64,000 bases of DNA, from positions 16,882,501-16,946,500 of the forward strand of contig CM061097.1 of the NCBI GenBank assembly GCA_030770545.1, written 5' to 3'. Each line of letters starts with the position of its first letter. Within the stretch, counting starts at the first letter, position 1. The stretch comes from Macropodus opercularis. Its lineage: Eukaryota; Chordata; Actinopteri; Anabantiformes; Osphronemidae. A program made the position numbers and the translations under genes. This document shows, piece by piece, positions 1 through 12,200 of this stretch. A model generated the notes under the pieces. That model did not search any database. It had not been told where the DNA came from and was given only the letters and a program-made list of their open reading frames with translations.

Positions 1-420
1 CAGAGCTGTAAGTAAAAGAGACAATGTTAACAACTCTGACACAGGGTTTATCACAAAGAAAATCTCAAATCAGCTGTGCACCAATAAAGAAGAGTGTCCT
101 GCAGACTAGAATAACTGTCTAATACCTCACCTGAGGCAAAATTAAAGAATGGAAAAAGGTATACCAAGCGTCTTGGAACTGAATTTACATATGTAAGCCA
201 TCATTCAATACATAATTGTTTAAGATTCTGGTGTGTTGTGTTGTTATTTCTTTTTTTAATGAAGAATGACTAAGATATGAATGCACCCAAATACAAACAA
301 ATGAATAAACGCACTGTAATGTGTACTTCATGAATCTGAACTAAAATCTTTTAGTCATAACTATCCGAAACATTAAAGGCTTTTGATCATCCGTGTCTAT
401 TATAGTCTGTAGTAATAAGC
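1..420. other. AT-rich upstream flank, no gene recognised
   Basis: Low-GC sequence upstream of the mtmr3 promoter. I see no open frame with family resemblance, no repeat and no RNA gene here. It is either intergenic or a distal part of a neighbouring gene outside the window. Confidence 0.5.
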
Positions 421-499
421 CATTAGTCATGATCGCTGTGTTTACATGATAGTACCGCGTGGTGTTTCTGAGCCCCTCCCCTCTTCTTCTCTGACGCGA

Positions 500-507
500 T
501 GACGTCA
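500..507. promoter_or_regulatory. Consensus CRE (CREB/ATF site)
   Basis: The 8-base palindrome TGACGTCA is an exact match to the CREB/ATF consensus and lies at the 5' edge of the mtmr3 CpG-rich promoter, the usual place for a working CRE. Confidence 0.6.
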
Positions 508-540
508 CAACACGTAGCTGGTTGGGCTGGAGAATTTGCG

Positions 541-702
541 GCGATGGCGACGACGACTCTTTGCTGGAAAGGGACGCAGTAAAGCTGGCCTCGGTTCGGA
601 AATGAGGAATGCTTCTTCGATCGAGATTTGTTTGCTTGTTTCCAATTGCGCGTGCTTTCGGGTGAATCTTTGGTTTCTAACTTCTCTTCATTCACTCCAT
701 TG
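541..702 (+). other. mtmr3: mtmr3 non-coding exon 1
   Basis: GC-rich leader ending in a consensus donor (ATTG|GTAAGT at 703). The 5' edge is an estimate. It carries no reading frame joining to MTMR3. Confidence 0.45.
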
Positions 703-2573
703 GTAAGTCCGCCGGTTGTAGTCGTTCCTCGGTGTGTTTTGACAAGAGGCCTCCTTTTTGGGGTCCGCCCTCCATCTCATAACAACAAAAACAGTTGCAG
801 AGAGCAGCGCTAGCGCAGCTAGCTAATGCTAGCTGCTAGTCCGCATATTGGCTGGTTTACAAAAGCATCTTGCTTACTGTCAACGTTAGTGTTAATTTCT
901 GATAGTTGCACCCTGAAAGCAATGTCAATGTTATCATTTGCACTTATAGTCAATTTACCAGCATTACTTAGCGGACTATTGTTGATGAACTACTCTCGTC
1001 GATGTCAGTTAGCTGCAAAAAAAACCTAGCTTAACGTTATCGAAAGAGAAGTAACGTCAGTGTTAGCTGGTTATTTTTTGTGTATTCACCTGGGTAGTTA
1101 TTTATCGGACCAACCTGGTAACGAATGTTTTCAGCAATAGTTTATTGGTTCTTCCGTAACTTATATATATGTTAGCATTGAATAGGTTGCATTTCTCTTG
1201 TTAGCTTTCTGGAATTAAGCTACCGTCCATTGAGATCACCATACTTTAGTGTTGTAGTAGTCTGAAGTATGGAACTACAATAAGTAGCTAAGTAACTTAA
1301 CTGCCTCTCAGGCTATTCCGTTATTTTATTGCCTTCGTTTCTCTGAACAAACGCATCCTTGTAATAACACTATAAGACACTACACTACATAACATGTAGC
1401 TAGGTGCTGCCATTTGTTTACTTTTCGTTGCAACGTTCAACCACAACATCACTATAGCTTTATTTTTTTTTACACCAGTAGCTTTAATTATGATTATAGA
1501 CACATAGCGCTACGCTTTTATGCGTCACTCTTTTTGTACCATTGTTATGGTCAGTATTGCCACGTGACTGTCAATGTAGTTAGTTAAGCTGCGACTCCTT
1601 TCAATTCATCGACTCAGCCAGTCTTGTTTTTTTTAAAGTTTTTAATATTAGTGCCGAGATTGCGATTGTTTATTCGATCATACTGCAGCCTGTGATGCAT
1701 GGTGGCCTGTCACGGGATAGGAGGAACGTTAAAGCTCTAAGGGGCTTAGCCCTCTCTGTGTGACTCTCCACTCAGAGCCAGACTGAGCCGCAGCCACGGG
1801 TCATGAGCCCTGTGCGATAAACAGAGACGTGTGTGTGGCAGATATGCATTATCAGGTAGCACTGGCAGTAAAACCTGGACTCCTCGGTGCTCGCAGGCTT
1901 GTCTGCTTTATAACACTTTCAGCATTGTACCCCTAGTGGTGTGTTGAGCTGCTCTCTCTGCAATTAACCCCTTTTTTTCCTTCTTTGTGCCTTTAGGCAT
2001 CTTAAATATTTCTGAGAAGGTGTGCTGACCTTCTCGGATCAGATTTCAGTTTCCACAAAGTAGCTGACCTTTAACTGTTTGTTTGGCTCTTTGCTTAGAT
2101 AGCCTTGACAGGTTGTGTGTTCAGAAAAGAGATTTTAAATGAAATCCCTTCAAGGATGATCAACTTAAATATAATATACAATTACATGGTGTATATATGT
2201 AGCACACCTTACCAGAAGTTAATGAGTCACCAACCGTGTTCTGAATTTTTTATGTGTGCTGAATGAGACAATTTCCATTTAGTGTGTAACCATCAAAATA
2301 TGTTGGAATAGGTTTCTATTTAAGCAGTGTGTTTCTTATGGTAAATTATAGTGGGGTAGTTTGTTTAGTCGTACAAGTTCCTGAAGCCTCTTTTTTTTAA
2401 ATTCCAAAAGAATTTTTCTAAGCTCACATGCATTGCCCACTGTGGCTACCAAGTGCAACTACTTTGCAGTGAATCAAATAAACTTTTTCTGTACTTTTTC
2501 AATATATAAATACATGTTTAAAAGGGAACTTTTTGGTCATTATTCTGTTGTCTTTTTTCTTTCTTTTCCACAG

Positions 2574-2646
2574 ATTCCCATGTGTTATATGTGAGCTTTT
2601 CCAAACAGGAACACCAGGACTTCACTTTGTCCGTCACTGATCTGTG
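2574..2646 (+). other. mtmr3: mtmr3 non-coding exon 2
   Basis: A pyrimidine-rich acceptor (TTTCTTTTCCACAG) ends at 2573 and a consensus donor GTAAGT starts at 2647. Inside is a minimal upstream ORF, ATG at 2580 and TGA at 2592-2594 (peptide MCYM), which could dampen translation if the exon is used. Confidence 0.5.
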
Positions 2647-3243
2647 GTAAGTGTAAAGATGTATCACATTACTCACTACTTTTTAGTTCATCTTTTGAGC
2701 CATCAGATTTTCACAGTGCACTGAAAAAGCTTTACCCCTGCTGTTGCTGGGCAGGCCTTGCCTTGCAGGGTCATTCCATGTTGGATTGACTTGCTGTTGA
2801 ATGCATGCCCAACCTAGACCTCATAGTCTACTGCAACTTGATGATGGGCAACAAATGGTTTATTACTGTTTACATGTGCATTATATATATTAATATAAAC
2901 ATTTGAGTATATTTACTCATATACAATGGTACAATTGAAGATTAGTGATTTTAGTGGAAGCAGAAAGAGGTTTGTCTGTCCTCAAGAGACCTAAAATGAA
3001 TGCTGTCAGAAATGCCAATAGTGTAGTATTGAGCACTGTTCCCTGACAACCAGTAATGGTCCCATTGGTATTGGCTCACCTTAGGTGGAGGGAACATTAG
3101 ATTCCAATTTAAAATCTGTGATAAAATTGACTTTGTAAGGTATGAGACTCAGTATAAAGAATGATCCTGTGTTTGAACTATAATGCCTCAATTATTGCCT
3201 TTCCGATTTACATGCTTTCTGTTGCTATTATCTTCTTTTACAG

Positions 3244-3299
3244 ACCTACCCAGGCCAGATTTCTTGTTGGGTGACCCACACTCCTTCACAGGGGCCATG
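3244..3299 (+). CDS. mtmr3: mtmr3 exon 3: 5' UTR plus the start codon
   Basis: The acceptor TTCTTTTACAG ends at 3243 and the donor GTAAAG starts at 3300. The last three bases (3297-3299) are ATG. Spliced to exon 4 they give GCCATGGAGGAG, a strong Kozak context, and the peptide MEEGQQSLECIQANQ, which matches the N-terminus expected for vertebrate MTMR3. Only these three bases are coding. Confidence 0.7.
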
Positions 3300-6200
3300 G
3301 TAAAGTGTCTTTTCTTGATGCATGCAATAGACAGTATTCATTGTATCTCTTGTGGCCTGGATGTGTGTGCAGAATCGGAAACACTAGATCGATTTTTCAC
3401 TCTTATCGACCCTGTTTATCAGGAAGCAGACAGTTGCATCAGGTCATCCAAGGCTGCTATCAAAGCAGGGCAGCTTTCAGTTTTCACTGCAGAAAGTTGT
3501 GTTCTGTCTTTGCAACATGGCAGTGTATTTCTTGTTGAACTGTAGGAGCATGTGCTAGGTGTTTTTACCCATTTGTGGCATGCTGCTGTGTAAAAACTGC
3601 CCCATGACTGGCCTCATCACACAATCCCAGCGCTTGGCGACTTTGCGTACGAGCGTGGTTCATGCTGAGCCAGCACCCCGTCAGATCCCACTGTCTGTTA
3701 TCAGCCATCTCTGTCGACCACCTTAATCTTTATTTGCACAGTGATCAGACTAAGCTTCTCCTGACCAAACACAGACCACAGATTCCTGTCGATCTCTGTC
3801 AGTACAAGGCCACACATTTTTTTTATCCACCAATTTGCCCTCAAGGAAAATCCCTGAGTCTGCTTATGTATCCATGCCTATCATTCCCCACTAACAGAGA
3901 ACCTTTCAGAAATATGTTCATTTTCCCCAAGACTAGCGTGACCTCAAACATTTAGCCTTGATGAAAACCCACAAACTGTAAGAGAAAAATTGTTTTAAAT
4001 TAAGAAAATGCTAGCGGTGTAGTGGTTAGCACTGCCGCCTCACAAGAAGGGCCTAGGTTTGAATCTTTGGTTTGGCTCGGTGCCTTTTTGTGTGAAGTTA
4101 GTGTGTTCTTTTAGTGTCTGTCCAGGTTCTCTCCATGCACTCCAGCCAAAGACATGCAGTCTGTCTCTGACTGGTCATTCTAAAGTGGCCGTGAGTGTGA
4201 ATGGTGTGTAGCAGCTGGCCATGTCCTATATTGGTCACTCTACATTGGCCATAGGTTTCAGTGTGAATGTTTCTCTGTCTCTGCGGTGGCTCTGACTGGT
4301 GACCAGTTAATTAACAGGATCAGTTTGATTTTAAATCAGATCCGTGTCACAACAGAAGTTGTTAGGCATAGCCATTTTCAAATAATATGAAAGCTAGTCA
4401 AATGGAGTTGTAGCAGTGCAAATTAGGGCAGAACCACTGTTAAGGCGGAATTAAACAAGGAAGCTCCTTAGACAAGGAGTTTAGTCTTCAAAGTGATGAA
4501 TGTCCACACCATTGACTGTTTTTACATACACTTAAGTAACAAGATTATTCAGAGAAACTTGAATGTTGGGAACAGTGGACATTCACCTGGCTGTAAAAAC
4601 CCTCACTGTACCTAGGTGTTGGTTTCCCCGTCATTATGATAATTAAGAAATACTCAATCAAACTGTCCCGGACGCATGTTTGAACAGTCATATTAAAGCT
4701 GTATAAAAATATGTGACTGATGGCAGGCTTGTGGTTTTTAAAGTTAATACTGGTTCAGTAAACAAGACATTTCTGTGCAGGAGGAGGGGCAGCAGAGCCT
4801 GGAGTGTATCCAGGCCAACCAGATCTTTCCCAAGAAGTCCCCTGTCCTGGAGGAGGAAAACATGCAGGTGAGGAAGCCTATCCCCTTGCCGCGTTCCTTG
4901 AGCTGCAAAAACGCAGTTAATGTGACAGATAAATCTAAGTCTCTTCTCTGCTATCATTTACATAATGACCATGGCACATGACTTTGGCTTACTTTCAGTT
5001 TTACCATTCTAAGAAGCAGAAGTGTTAAAAGTCAAGTGATATATTTGAATCCTGTTCTTGCTAGTGGCCATTTGGTCATTCCACACATTTTATGTGGTTT
5101 CTGTTTTCCTGTTTATCTTCCCTGCTAATTGCTGGTCTGTTTTCAGTGAATTGGTTACTTGTGTTTAACGCTGGAAGTTTCTCAGTAACTTACAAAATAT
5201 AGTTTTAGTTTTGAATATTGCTGATATTTTGTCTTACAGATCTGCTTGATATCGATATTGATATAAAAGGAACATAGAGTAGCTGTTTTCCATTTACCTA
5301 ATTGCTGTGTTCTAAATGCAGTATACAGGTTTCATAGCATTTGCTATATATACATATGACCATATCAGTTGAAATATTCATACCACAGCCCTGTGTGCTA
5401 AATTGTATGATCACTGATTATCTATTTGATGTAAATGTTTTATCACCGGCTGTTGCTAGGTGCCATTTCCTGAGCTGCATGGGGAGTTCACAGAGTATGT
5501 GGGGAGAGCAGAGGATGCCATCATCGCGTTGTCCAGCTACCGCCTACACATCAAGTTCAAAGAATCTTTTGTCAATGTAAGTATCTTGAAAAAGTGACTC
5601 AAGGTGCTTCACGGTCACATTCTGATTAAAGAGCGTCTTTGACACAGCTTAGAACAACTGCAGAATGAGCTGTGTTTTGTGTGAAGGTATTAATGTTTTG
5701 TGAATGGACAAAGACAAGGCCTCTGTGCCAAAGCTGTAGTGACCAGGCTATTCAGAGCTGATCTGCACTGGCAGCAGTGCCACGTGACTCTTCATCACCT
5801 CTATTCTGCTCACTCCGCTGTCTTTCTCTACTTGCCGTTGCCATGGTTGCAGAGTTTTCGGGTGGAGGGGGGCCTCGCTTTTATCATCATGTTGAGAGAG
5901 TCTAGCTTTATGATCAGTGTGGTTATGTAATTTCTTATAAAATATCTTAACAAAATTAAGAAAAGTTGTATTACACATACTGCAGATTATATGTACATTT
6001 GGATCATGTTGTCTCTCATGTCCACAGATTGTAAATAGTAAACTATTTGATTTCCAGACATTGCACTATGTTGCAGTGCAATATCCCTCATAGAATTGTG
6101 TTCTGTTTATACTCACTCATGATATTTTTTTTCTTTGTTGATTGGTCAAAATACGTAATGGAAAGAAGATGCTGTGCTCAGATTAGCAAGCTGCCTTGTT

Positions 6201-9200
6201 GCTAACATGTGAGAGCAAAACGTTGTGCAATGCCAAATCAAATACTGCAGAGAATAAGCACTCTTGGTCGATTTACATTCTACTTTAGAGATTGTCATCA
6301 ACCATTAACGTGCAATTGAATTTAATTGGTTAATGTGTCTGTTGCTTCTGGCTGCCTGTCATTTGTTGCTGCTCCTAAGTGAGACCTGGGACCTCAATGA
6401 GCCCACGGTTTCTGACCAACAAATCATCTCTCTGTGCTGACACGTGTGACACTTCCACCTGTATCCTCACACATGGATGAGCCATCTGCATCACATGGCG
6501 TAGCTGTCAGGGCTTACAAATAAGAGGTGGGAGGTGCTGGAATTGAGCGACAGGCTGTTAACAAGCATCCCAGGAATTTTGATGGTGGTCAGATTAGTGA
6601 TGTAGATTAGAGGGCAGAAATTTTTAGTGGCGAGAGTAGGATGCACAAACATCCGGAAACTGCTGCAAAGGAAGGTCAACCCAAACAGAAGATGTTACAA
6701 GTCGACATGCATGACTTTCATTATTGTTCTCTCTGTTTTGTTTTGGATAGAATTGTTGTTGTGAGGTGTCAGTAAGTACACAGCAGACCTGCACGTTGTG
6801 AAATGGTTAATTACAGCTGTATGTGTTTGTGTGCCTGTCCACCACCTGGTGCTTAGAGGAGTAGAGTTTTGCTTCATTCTTTTTTTTTTCACTTGATGAA
6901 AGTTATGAAAAACATGTGTGTTTGCAAATATTCGAAAAATCAACACAAAGGATTCAATGAGCCAGTGTTAATACACAGATGTGATGGAAACTTGACCTGC
7001 TGATGACTGGCTGTTGATCATGCATGGCTCTGAATTGTGTGTGAACAGCCGCTTGAGCCACACCTTTTGTTAAAGCCTACTGCACTGATGAATAGTGCTC
7101 TTATTGTATCTAAAATAATTAACAGAAGTCAAAAGCAGCATAGGTATTTCCCTGCAGTATTCAAATCATGCTCTTAAGCACATGACAGTTCTGTACTTTG
7201 GATGTTATTTGCCTATAAAGATAAGAGCATAGCGCTAAGCCAAAAGGGAAATTAGGATACAAGCTCTTCAGGATCCCACATTAATTGTTTCTGTGCCTCG
7301 ATATTCAAGATTAAGAGGATTATTTATATTAACAGTGCTCAAGGAGATATGATGTGGAAAATTAATACAAAAATGCACCTGGGCAAGCCATCTGTGTGGA
7401 GCATGGTTTATATAATCATATAGAGAAAGTAAACATTTATAAATGTAATAATGTAGACAACACATGTCTGATTCTTGGCATGAAGGTGTTACTGTGTTGA
7501 TCACAACTACCACACTAACTGTAATGACTGCATGTTTGTTGGTTGGTACATTTTCAACGTACCTTTTTCAGGCAACCACTTGTAATTGTTGAACACAATG
7601 TGTTATCTTTCAGCGCGGATGTAAATCTGATGTTCCTTTACATTCTGCAGGTCCCTCTTCAGCTTATAGAGAGTGTGGAATGTCGTGACATGTTCCAGCT
7701 TCACGTCACCTGTAAGGACTGCAAAGTCGTCAGGTATAACTGGTGCTCTTGCAGCAAAGTCACACTACACCCACGCCAAGACACAGTTCTGGCATTTCTA
7801 TCTAAGTCAACTTTGCTCTAAACCAGACTAACAGTCACATTTCAATAATTAGACTTCAGGTTTGCTAAGATCCGACCTGCTGGCACTACAAGCTTACCTT
7901 TTTCATCACACTGCGTGTTTATAGTGGGTGACCCAAAAGATCATCATTATGGTTTGGGTTCAGCTCAGAAATAGACTTTATTCACAGATGCTCAGATAAA
8001 CATTTATAACCAATTCATGCAGAAAACCATGGAATTGGAAATAATTCACATACTTTTTCTTGCCATTGACACTGTAACATAGGGAGCATGATCGTATTGC
8101 TTGGCCCCAAAAATGCCAATACAAGCTCTTTATTTGAATTGAATGTTAATGATAGAGACAAGTAGCCTTAAGTATTTAAAAGTAATAATATTTATTTGGC
8201 CAGAATAGTCACTGGTAGGAGAAGCATAAACGGCTATGGTTAACTGCATTGTTGGTATCATTATTCAGAGTTTAGTCAGAACCACTTTTGTACCCTAAGA
8301 CCCTGGTGAAGGTCTAACGGTTAACCGATTTTTTTTTTGTTTCAGGTGTCAGTTCTCCACTTTTGAGCAGTGCCAGGAATGGTTGAAGCGCTTGAACACA
8401 GTAGTGCGCCCTCCCTCTCGCCTGGAGGATCTGTTTTCCTTTGCCTTCCACGCCTGGTGCATGGACATGTATGCTGGAGAGAAGGAGCAGCACGGCGAAC
8501 TGTGCAGGCCAGGTAGTCTGCTGTCTCATATAAATCCTCTCAGCTCTGCTTTGCTTTGGTCTTATCGGACATCTCTGTTTCCTTCCTGTAGGCGAGCATG
8601 TGACCTCCTGGTTCAAGAACGAGGTGGAGAGGATGGGCTTTGACACTCAAAATGCCTGGAGGATATCTGACATCAACAGCAAGTTCAGGTAATAGTAGTT
8701 TTTATTCAGGATGCATAACCTGCTGCCGTGTTGATGTCCATCACTCCCACCTCGAGGATAGAGCCGTTCTATGCTGTCCTTAACTTACAACAAGTCAGTG
8801 TATGCGTGTGTGTGCCTCAAACAGTGGGTGGTTGTGTTATTTCACTCCACTTGTGCTTCGCCCCAGGCAGATAAGAGCCCAGCCCTAGATTAGGTGTCTG
8901 TAGACAGAGGCTTTTGTTGAGGCATAATAGCCCTTTGGTGCCCCCCTTCACTTTGCCTTCGTATTTAGCTGTTGATCTCTGTCTTTTCTTCTACCAGGCT
9001 TTGCCCAAGCTATCCTCAGCAGCTCTTGGTGCCAGCCTGGATCACTGACAAGGAACTGGAAAATGTGGCAGCCTTCCGCTCCTGGAAGAGGTTCCCTTCT
9101 GTGGTTTATAGGTTGGTGTGTTTGTCTGTCCCTGAGCTCTTCAAAAAGAGGAAAAACATATTTACTTACACATAGAAATGAAAAGCCTCATTATGCACAA

Positions 9201-12200
9201 ATTACACAGCCTCTTTGTTGTTTATTCAGATAATATAGTTCTATAGTTGAGGCACCATGGACAGAAGGTACTTAAGCTTGAAAAAAGACAACACACAGCT
9301 AGTGATTAGTGATACATAAATTCCTCTGGTCTACTTTCCTTTGTTCATAAACCATGACAGCTGACTTTTCACTGACATACAGTGCACCGTGGCTTCATTG
9401 ATGAGTCTTTGATCTTGGGGAATCAGAGGTTGTAGACATTTTTGTGCATCAAAACACAATTAATTAGATACAGTGTTACTTTAGCAGCTGTAAAACCTTT
9501 TAGATTATGAGAACAAAAAGAGGTCTGCTTTAGACTCGACAAAGATCAGATGATACATAGTAAAAAAAAATCAAATTTTATTCTTAGACCTTTCTTAGAG
9601 ACTATGAATGTTGACCATGTTGATATTGTTTTCTTCCTGTAATAACAGCAGGCCTTATGAAATGAATGACTATGTTTCATTTATTTTGCCAACCCCTCAC
9701 AGACACCAGAGCACGGGGGCTGTAATCGCACGTTGTGGCCAACCAGAGGTCAGTTGGTGGGGCTGGAGAAATGCTGATGATGAGCACTTGGTCCAGTCCA
9801 TCGCCAAGGCCTGTGCTGTGGACAGCAGCACCCGCAAACACCTCCCCAATGGCAGCTACACCAATGGCTCAGATCTACCTGATACTGACTTTGGTATTGA
9901 CTTTTGCTATCAGTCCATCTCCAGTCACCCTCTCACTCAGTCACTGACATACTGTCCACCTACACAAACACTCACTTCCACACACACACACTCTACATAC
10001 CTACCACAGCACACAAAGTATTTATATGCTGAGGTCTTGCTGTCTGCCAGTGACTGAAGCAGACAGTGTTGTGTAATGTGATCTGTCAAAATCACTGATG
10101 CACATTTCAACTTTCAATTCAATTCAACTTTATTTATATAGCGCCAATTCACAACATCAGTTATCTCAGGGCACTTTACAAGTAAGGTTTTAAGACCTTA
10201 CACAACTAAACCCAACAATTCCCACATAGAGCAAGCTTTTAATTGTAGCCAATCGATAAATTGTACAGTTAAATAGCGACAGCGGAGAGGAAAAACTCCC
10301 TCTCTAACGAGGAAGAAACCTCCAGCAGACCCAGGCTCAGTGTGGGCGGCCATCTGCCTTGACCGGTTGGGGTGAGGGGATAGAGAAGAGAGAAAAGAAC
10401 ACAACCACAACAACAAAACAAGCAGCAACAGAACACAGGCAGGATGGTTGGACCAGCAACTGAACACTGGAGACACACGACTCTGAGTCTGATGATACCT
10501 GTAGATGAGGATAGAGAGAGACAGAAGGGGAGAAGCACAACTAGGAGAGAAAAGGGACAAAGTTAGTCACATGTGGAAATGGAGGCATGTTAGTGGATGG
10601 AAGAAAAAGAGAAAAAAGAGCTCAGTCAATAAAGGACGTCCCCCAGCATCTAAGTCTATAGCAGCTTAACTAAGAGATGGTTCAGGGTGACCAGAACCAT
10701 CTCTAACTATACGCTTTGTCAAAAAGAAAGGTTTTAAGCCTAGTTTTAAAACTAGAGAGGGTGTCTGCTTCTCGAACCTGGACTGGAAGCTGGTTCCATA
10801 GGAGAGGAGCTTGGTAGCTAAATGCTCTGCCTCCTGTTCTACATTTAGAAACTCTAGGAACCACAAGCAGACCAGCGCTCTGAGAACGAAGCGTTCTGTT
10901 GGGAGCATAAGGAGCGATGAGGTCTTTAAGATAAGATGGAGCTTTATTATGAAGAGCTTTGTAGGTGAGGAGAAGAATTTTGAATTCTATCCTAGATTTG
11001 ACAGGGAGCCAATGCAGAGAAGCTAATGTTGGAGAAATGTGATCTCTCTTCCTAAGTCCAGTCAGAACTCTGGCGGCAGCATTTTGAATTAATTGGAGGA
11101 TTTTCAAAGAGTTATTGGGACAACCTATGAGTAGCAAGTTACAGTAGTCAAGCCTAGAGGTAACAAATGCATGGATTAATTTTTCAGCATCACTCTGTGA
11201 GAGGATGCTCCTAATTTTAGCAATATTCCTCAGGTGGAAGTAGGCGGTTCTAGAGATTTCTTTAATATATGGTGTAAAGGACAGATCTTGGTCAACAATG
11301 ACACCAAGGTTCCTCACAGTAGAACTTGAAGCTAACGTTATGTCATCCAGAGTAACAATCTGATTCAATGTCTGGCGGCTACAATATTGCATAATTTTTA
11401 TTTTCTTATTGTGGAACCACAACAATGCTTTTATTCTTACTCCTCCATCTTAGTTTCGTACAACCTGCATTGCCCTGAGTTGTAACTTTTCTGTGTTCAA
11501 CTGTCTGCGCCAGAATCCTCCATGACCAACAGCTCAGAGGTGGAGACGCTCGCCATCCAACCCCACAAGTTACTGATTCTGGATGCCAGATCTTATGCTG
11601 CTGCTGTAGCAAACAGGGCCAAAGGGGGTGGCTGCGAATGCCCAGGTAGGTCTTCTCAACTCTGTTCTTGGCTACAAGCAGAATTAGGTCAGTGTGTGCT
11701 GTGGATTCAGCAGCTCAGTTAGCCCCAAATGCGATTGTTCTCTGTGCTAAAATTAAAACTGCCATCCGTTTTTGTTCAGCTTTTGTAACTATTGTTCTCC
11801 TCCTGTTCCAGAGTACTATCCCAACTGTGAGGTGGTGTTTATGGGCATGGCTAACATCCATTCTATCCGCAAAAGTTTCCAGTCACTGCGTTTCCTCTGC
11901 ACTCAGATGCCTGATCCAGCCAAGTAAGTTTTTTTTTTCTGCCTTCAGCAGTGCCTTTAGCTTCCCCTAGTGAAATGCCATACCTCTGCAGGCAAACGAT
12001 TAAACCCAAGGTTCTCGAGCTTTATTGTAGAAGACTAGTTGCTGCTGTGACAGCTGTGGTTTTAGACTATTCACCTTTGCCAGATGATGAAAGACCTAAT
12101 GCCACAGTGATTTTGACAAAGTATATGAGAACATTGTTATTAAAAAAATGCTTGTATAAACAAAAGTACCATTATTTGTGAAATATAAAGAGAATGATTA

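Larger units (their letters stand above)
425..720 (+). promoter_or_regulatory. mtmr3: mtmr3 promoter and CpG-rich first-exon region
   Basis: The GC and CpG content rises sharply here compared with the AT-rich flanks. A perfect palindromic cAMP response element (TGACGTCA) sits at 500-507, just before a CG-rich stretch with repeated GACGACGAC. No TATA box is evident, as is usual for a housekeeping CpG promoter. The transcription start is inferred to lie near 540. The minus-strand open frame over this region looks like a by-product of high GC, not a gene. Confidence 0.55.
703..4780 (+). other. mtmr3: mtmr3 5' introns
   Basis: Introns 1-3, interrupted only by exons 2 and 3 and the SINE at 4009-4310. 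Open frames such as 3183-3545 run through the exon 3 splice sites and do not look coding. Confidence 0.55.

Noticed and set aside
423..695. Minus-strand 90-codon open frame opposite the mtmr3 promoter
   Set aside because: It lies in CpG-rich promoter DNA, has no family resemblance and no promoter or splice logic of its own; high GC explains the lack of stops.
3183..3545. 120-codon plus-strand frame around mtmr3 exon 3
   Set aside because: It reads through a good acceptor and donor, and the joined protein start is supplied by exon 3 plus exon 4; the peptide resembles nothing known.
4009..4100. Possible functional tRNA gene
   Set aside because: The A- and B-box-like segments belong to a SINE head; there is no foldable cloverleaf and the fish SINE body follows directly.
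4775..4981. GTG-started frame beginning MQEEGQQ in mtmr3 exon 4
   Set aside because: The GTG-CAG codons are the acceptor end of the intron; the true start is ATG at 3297-3299.
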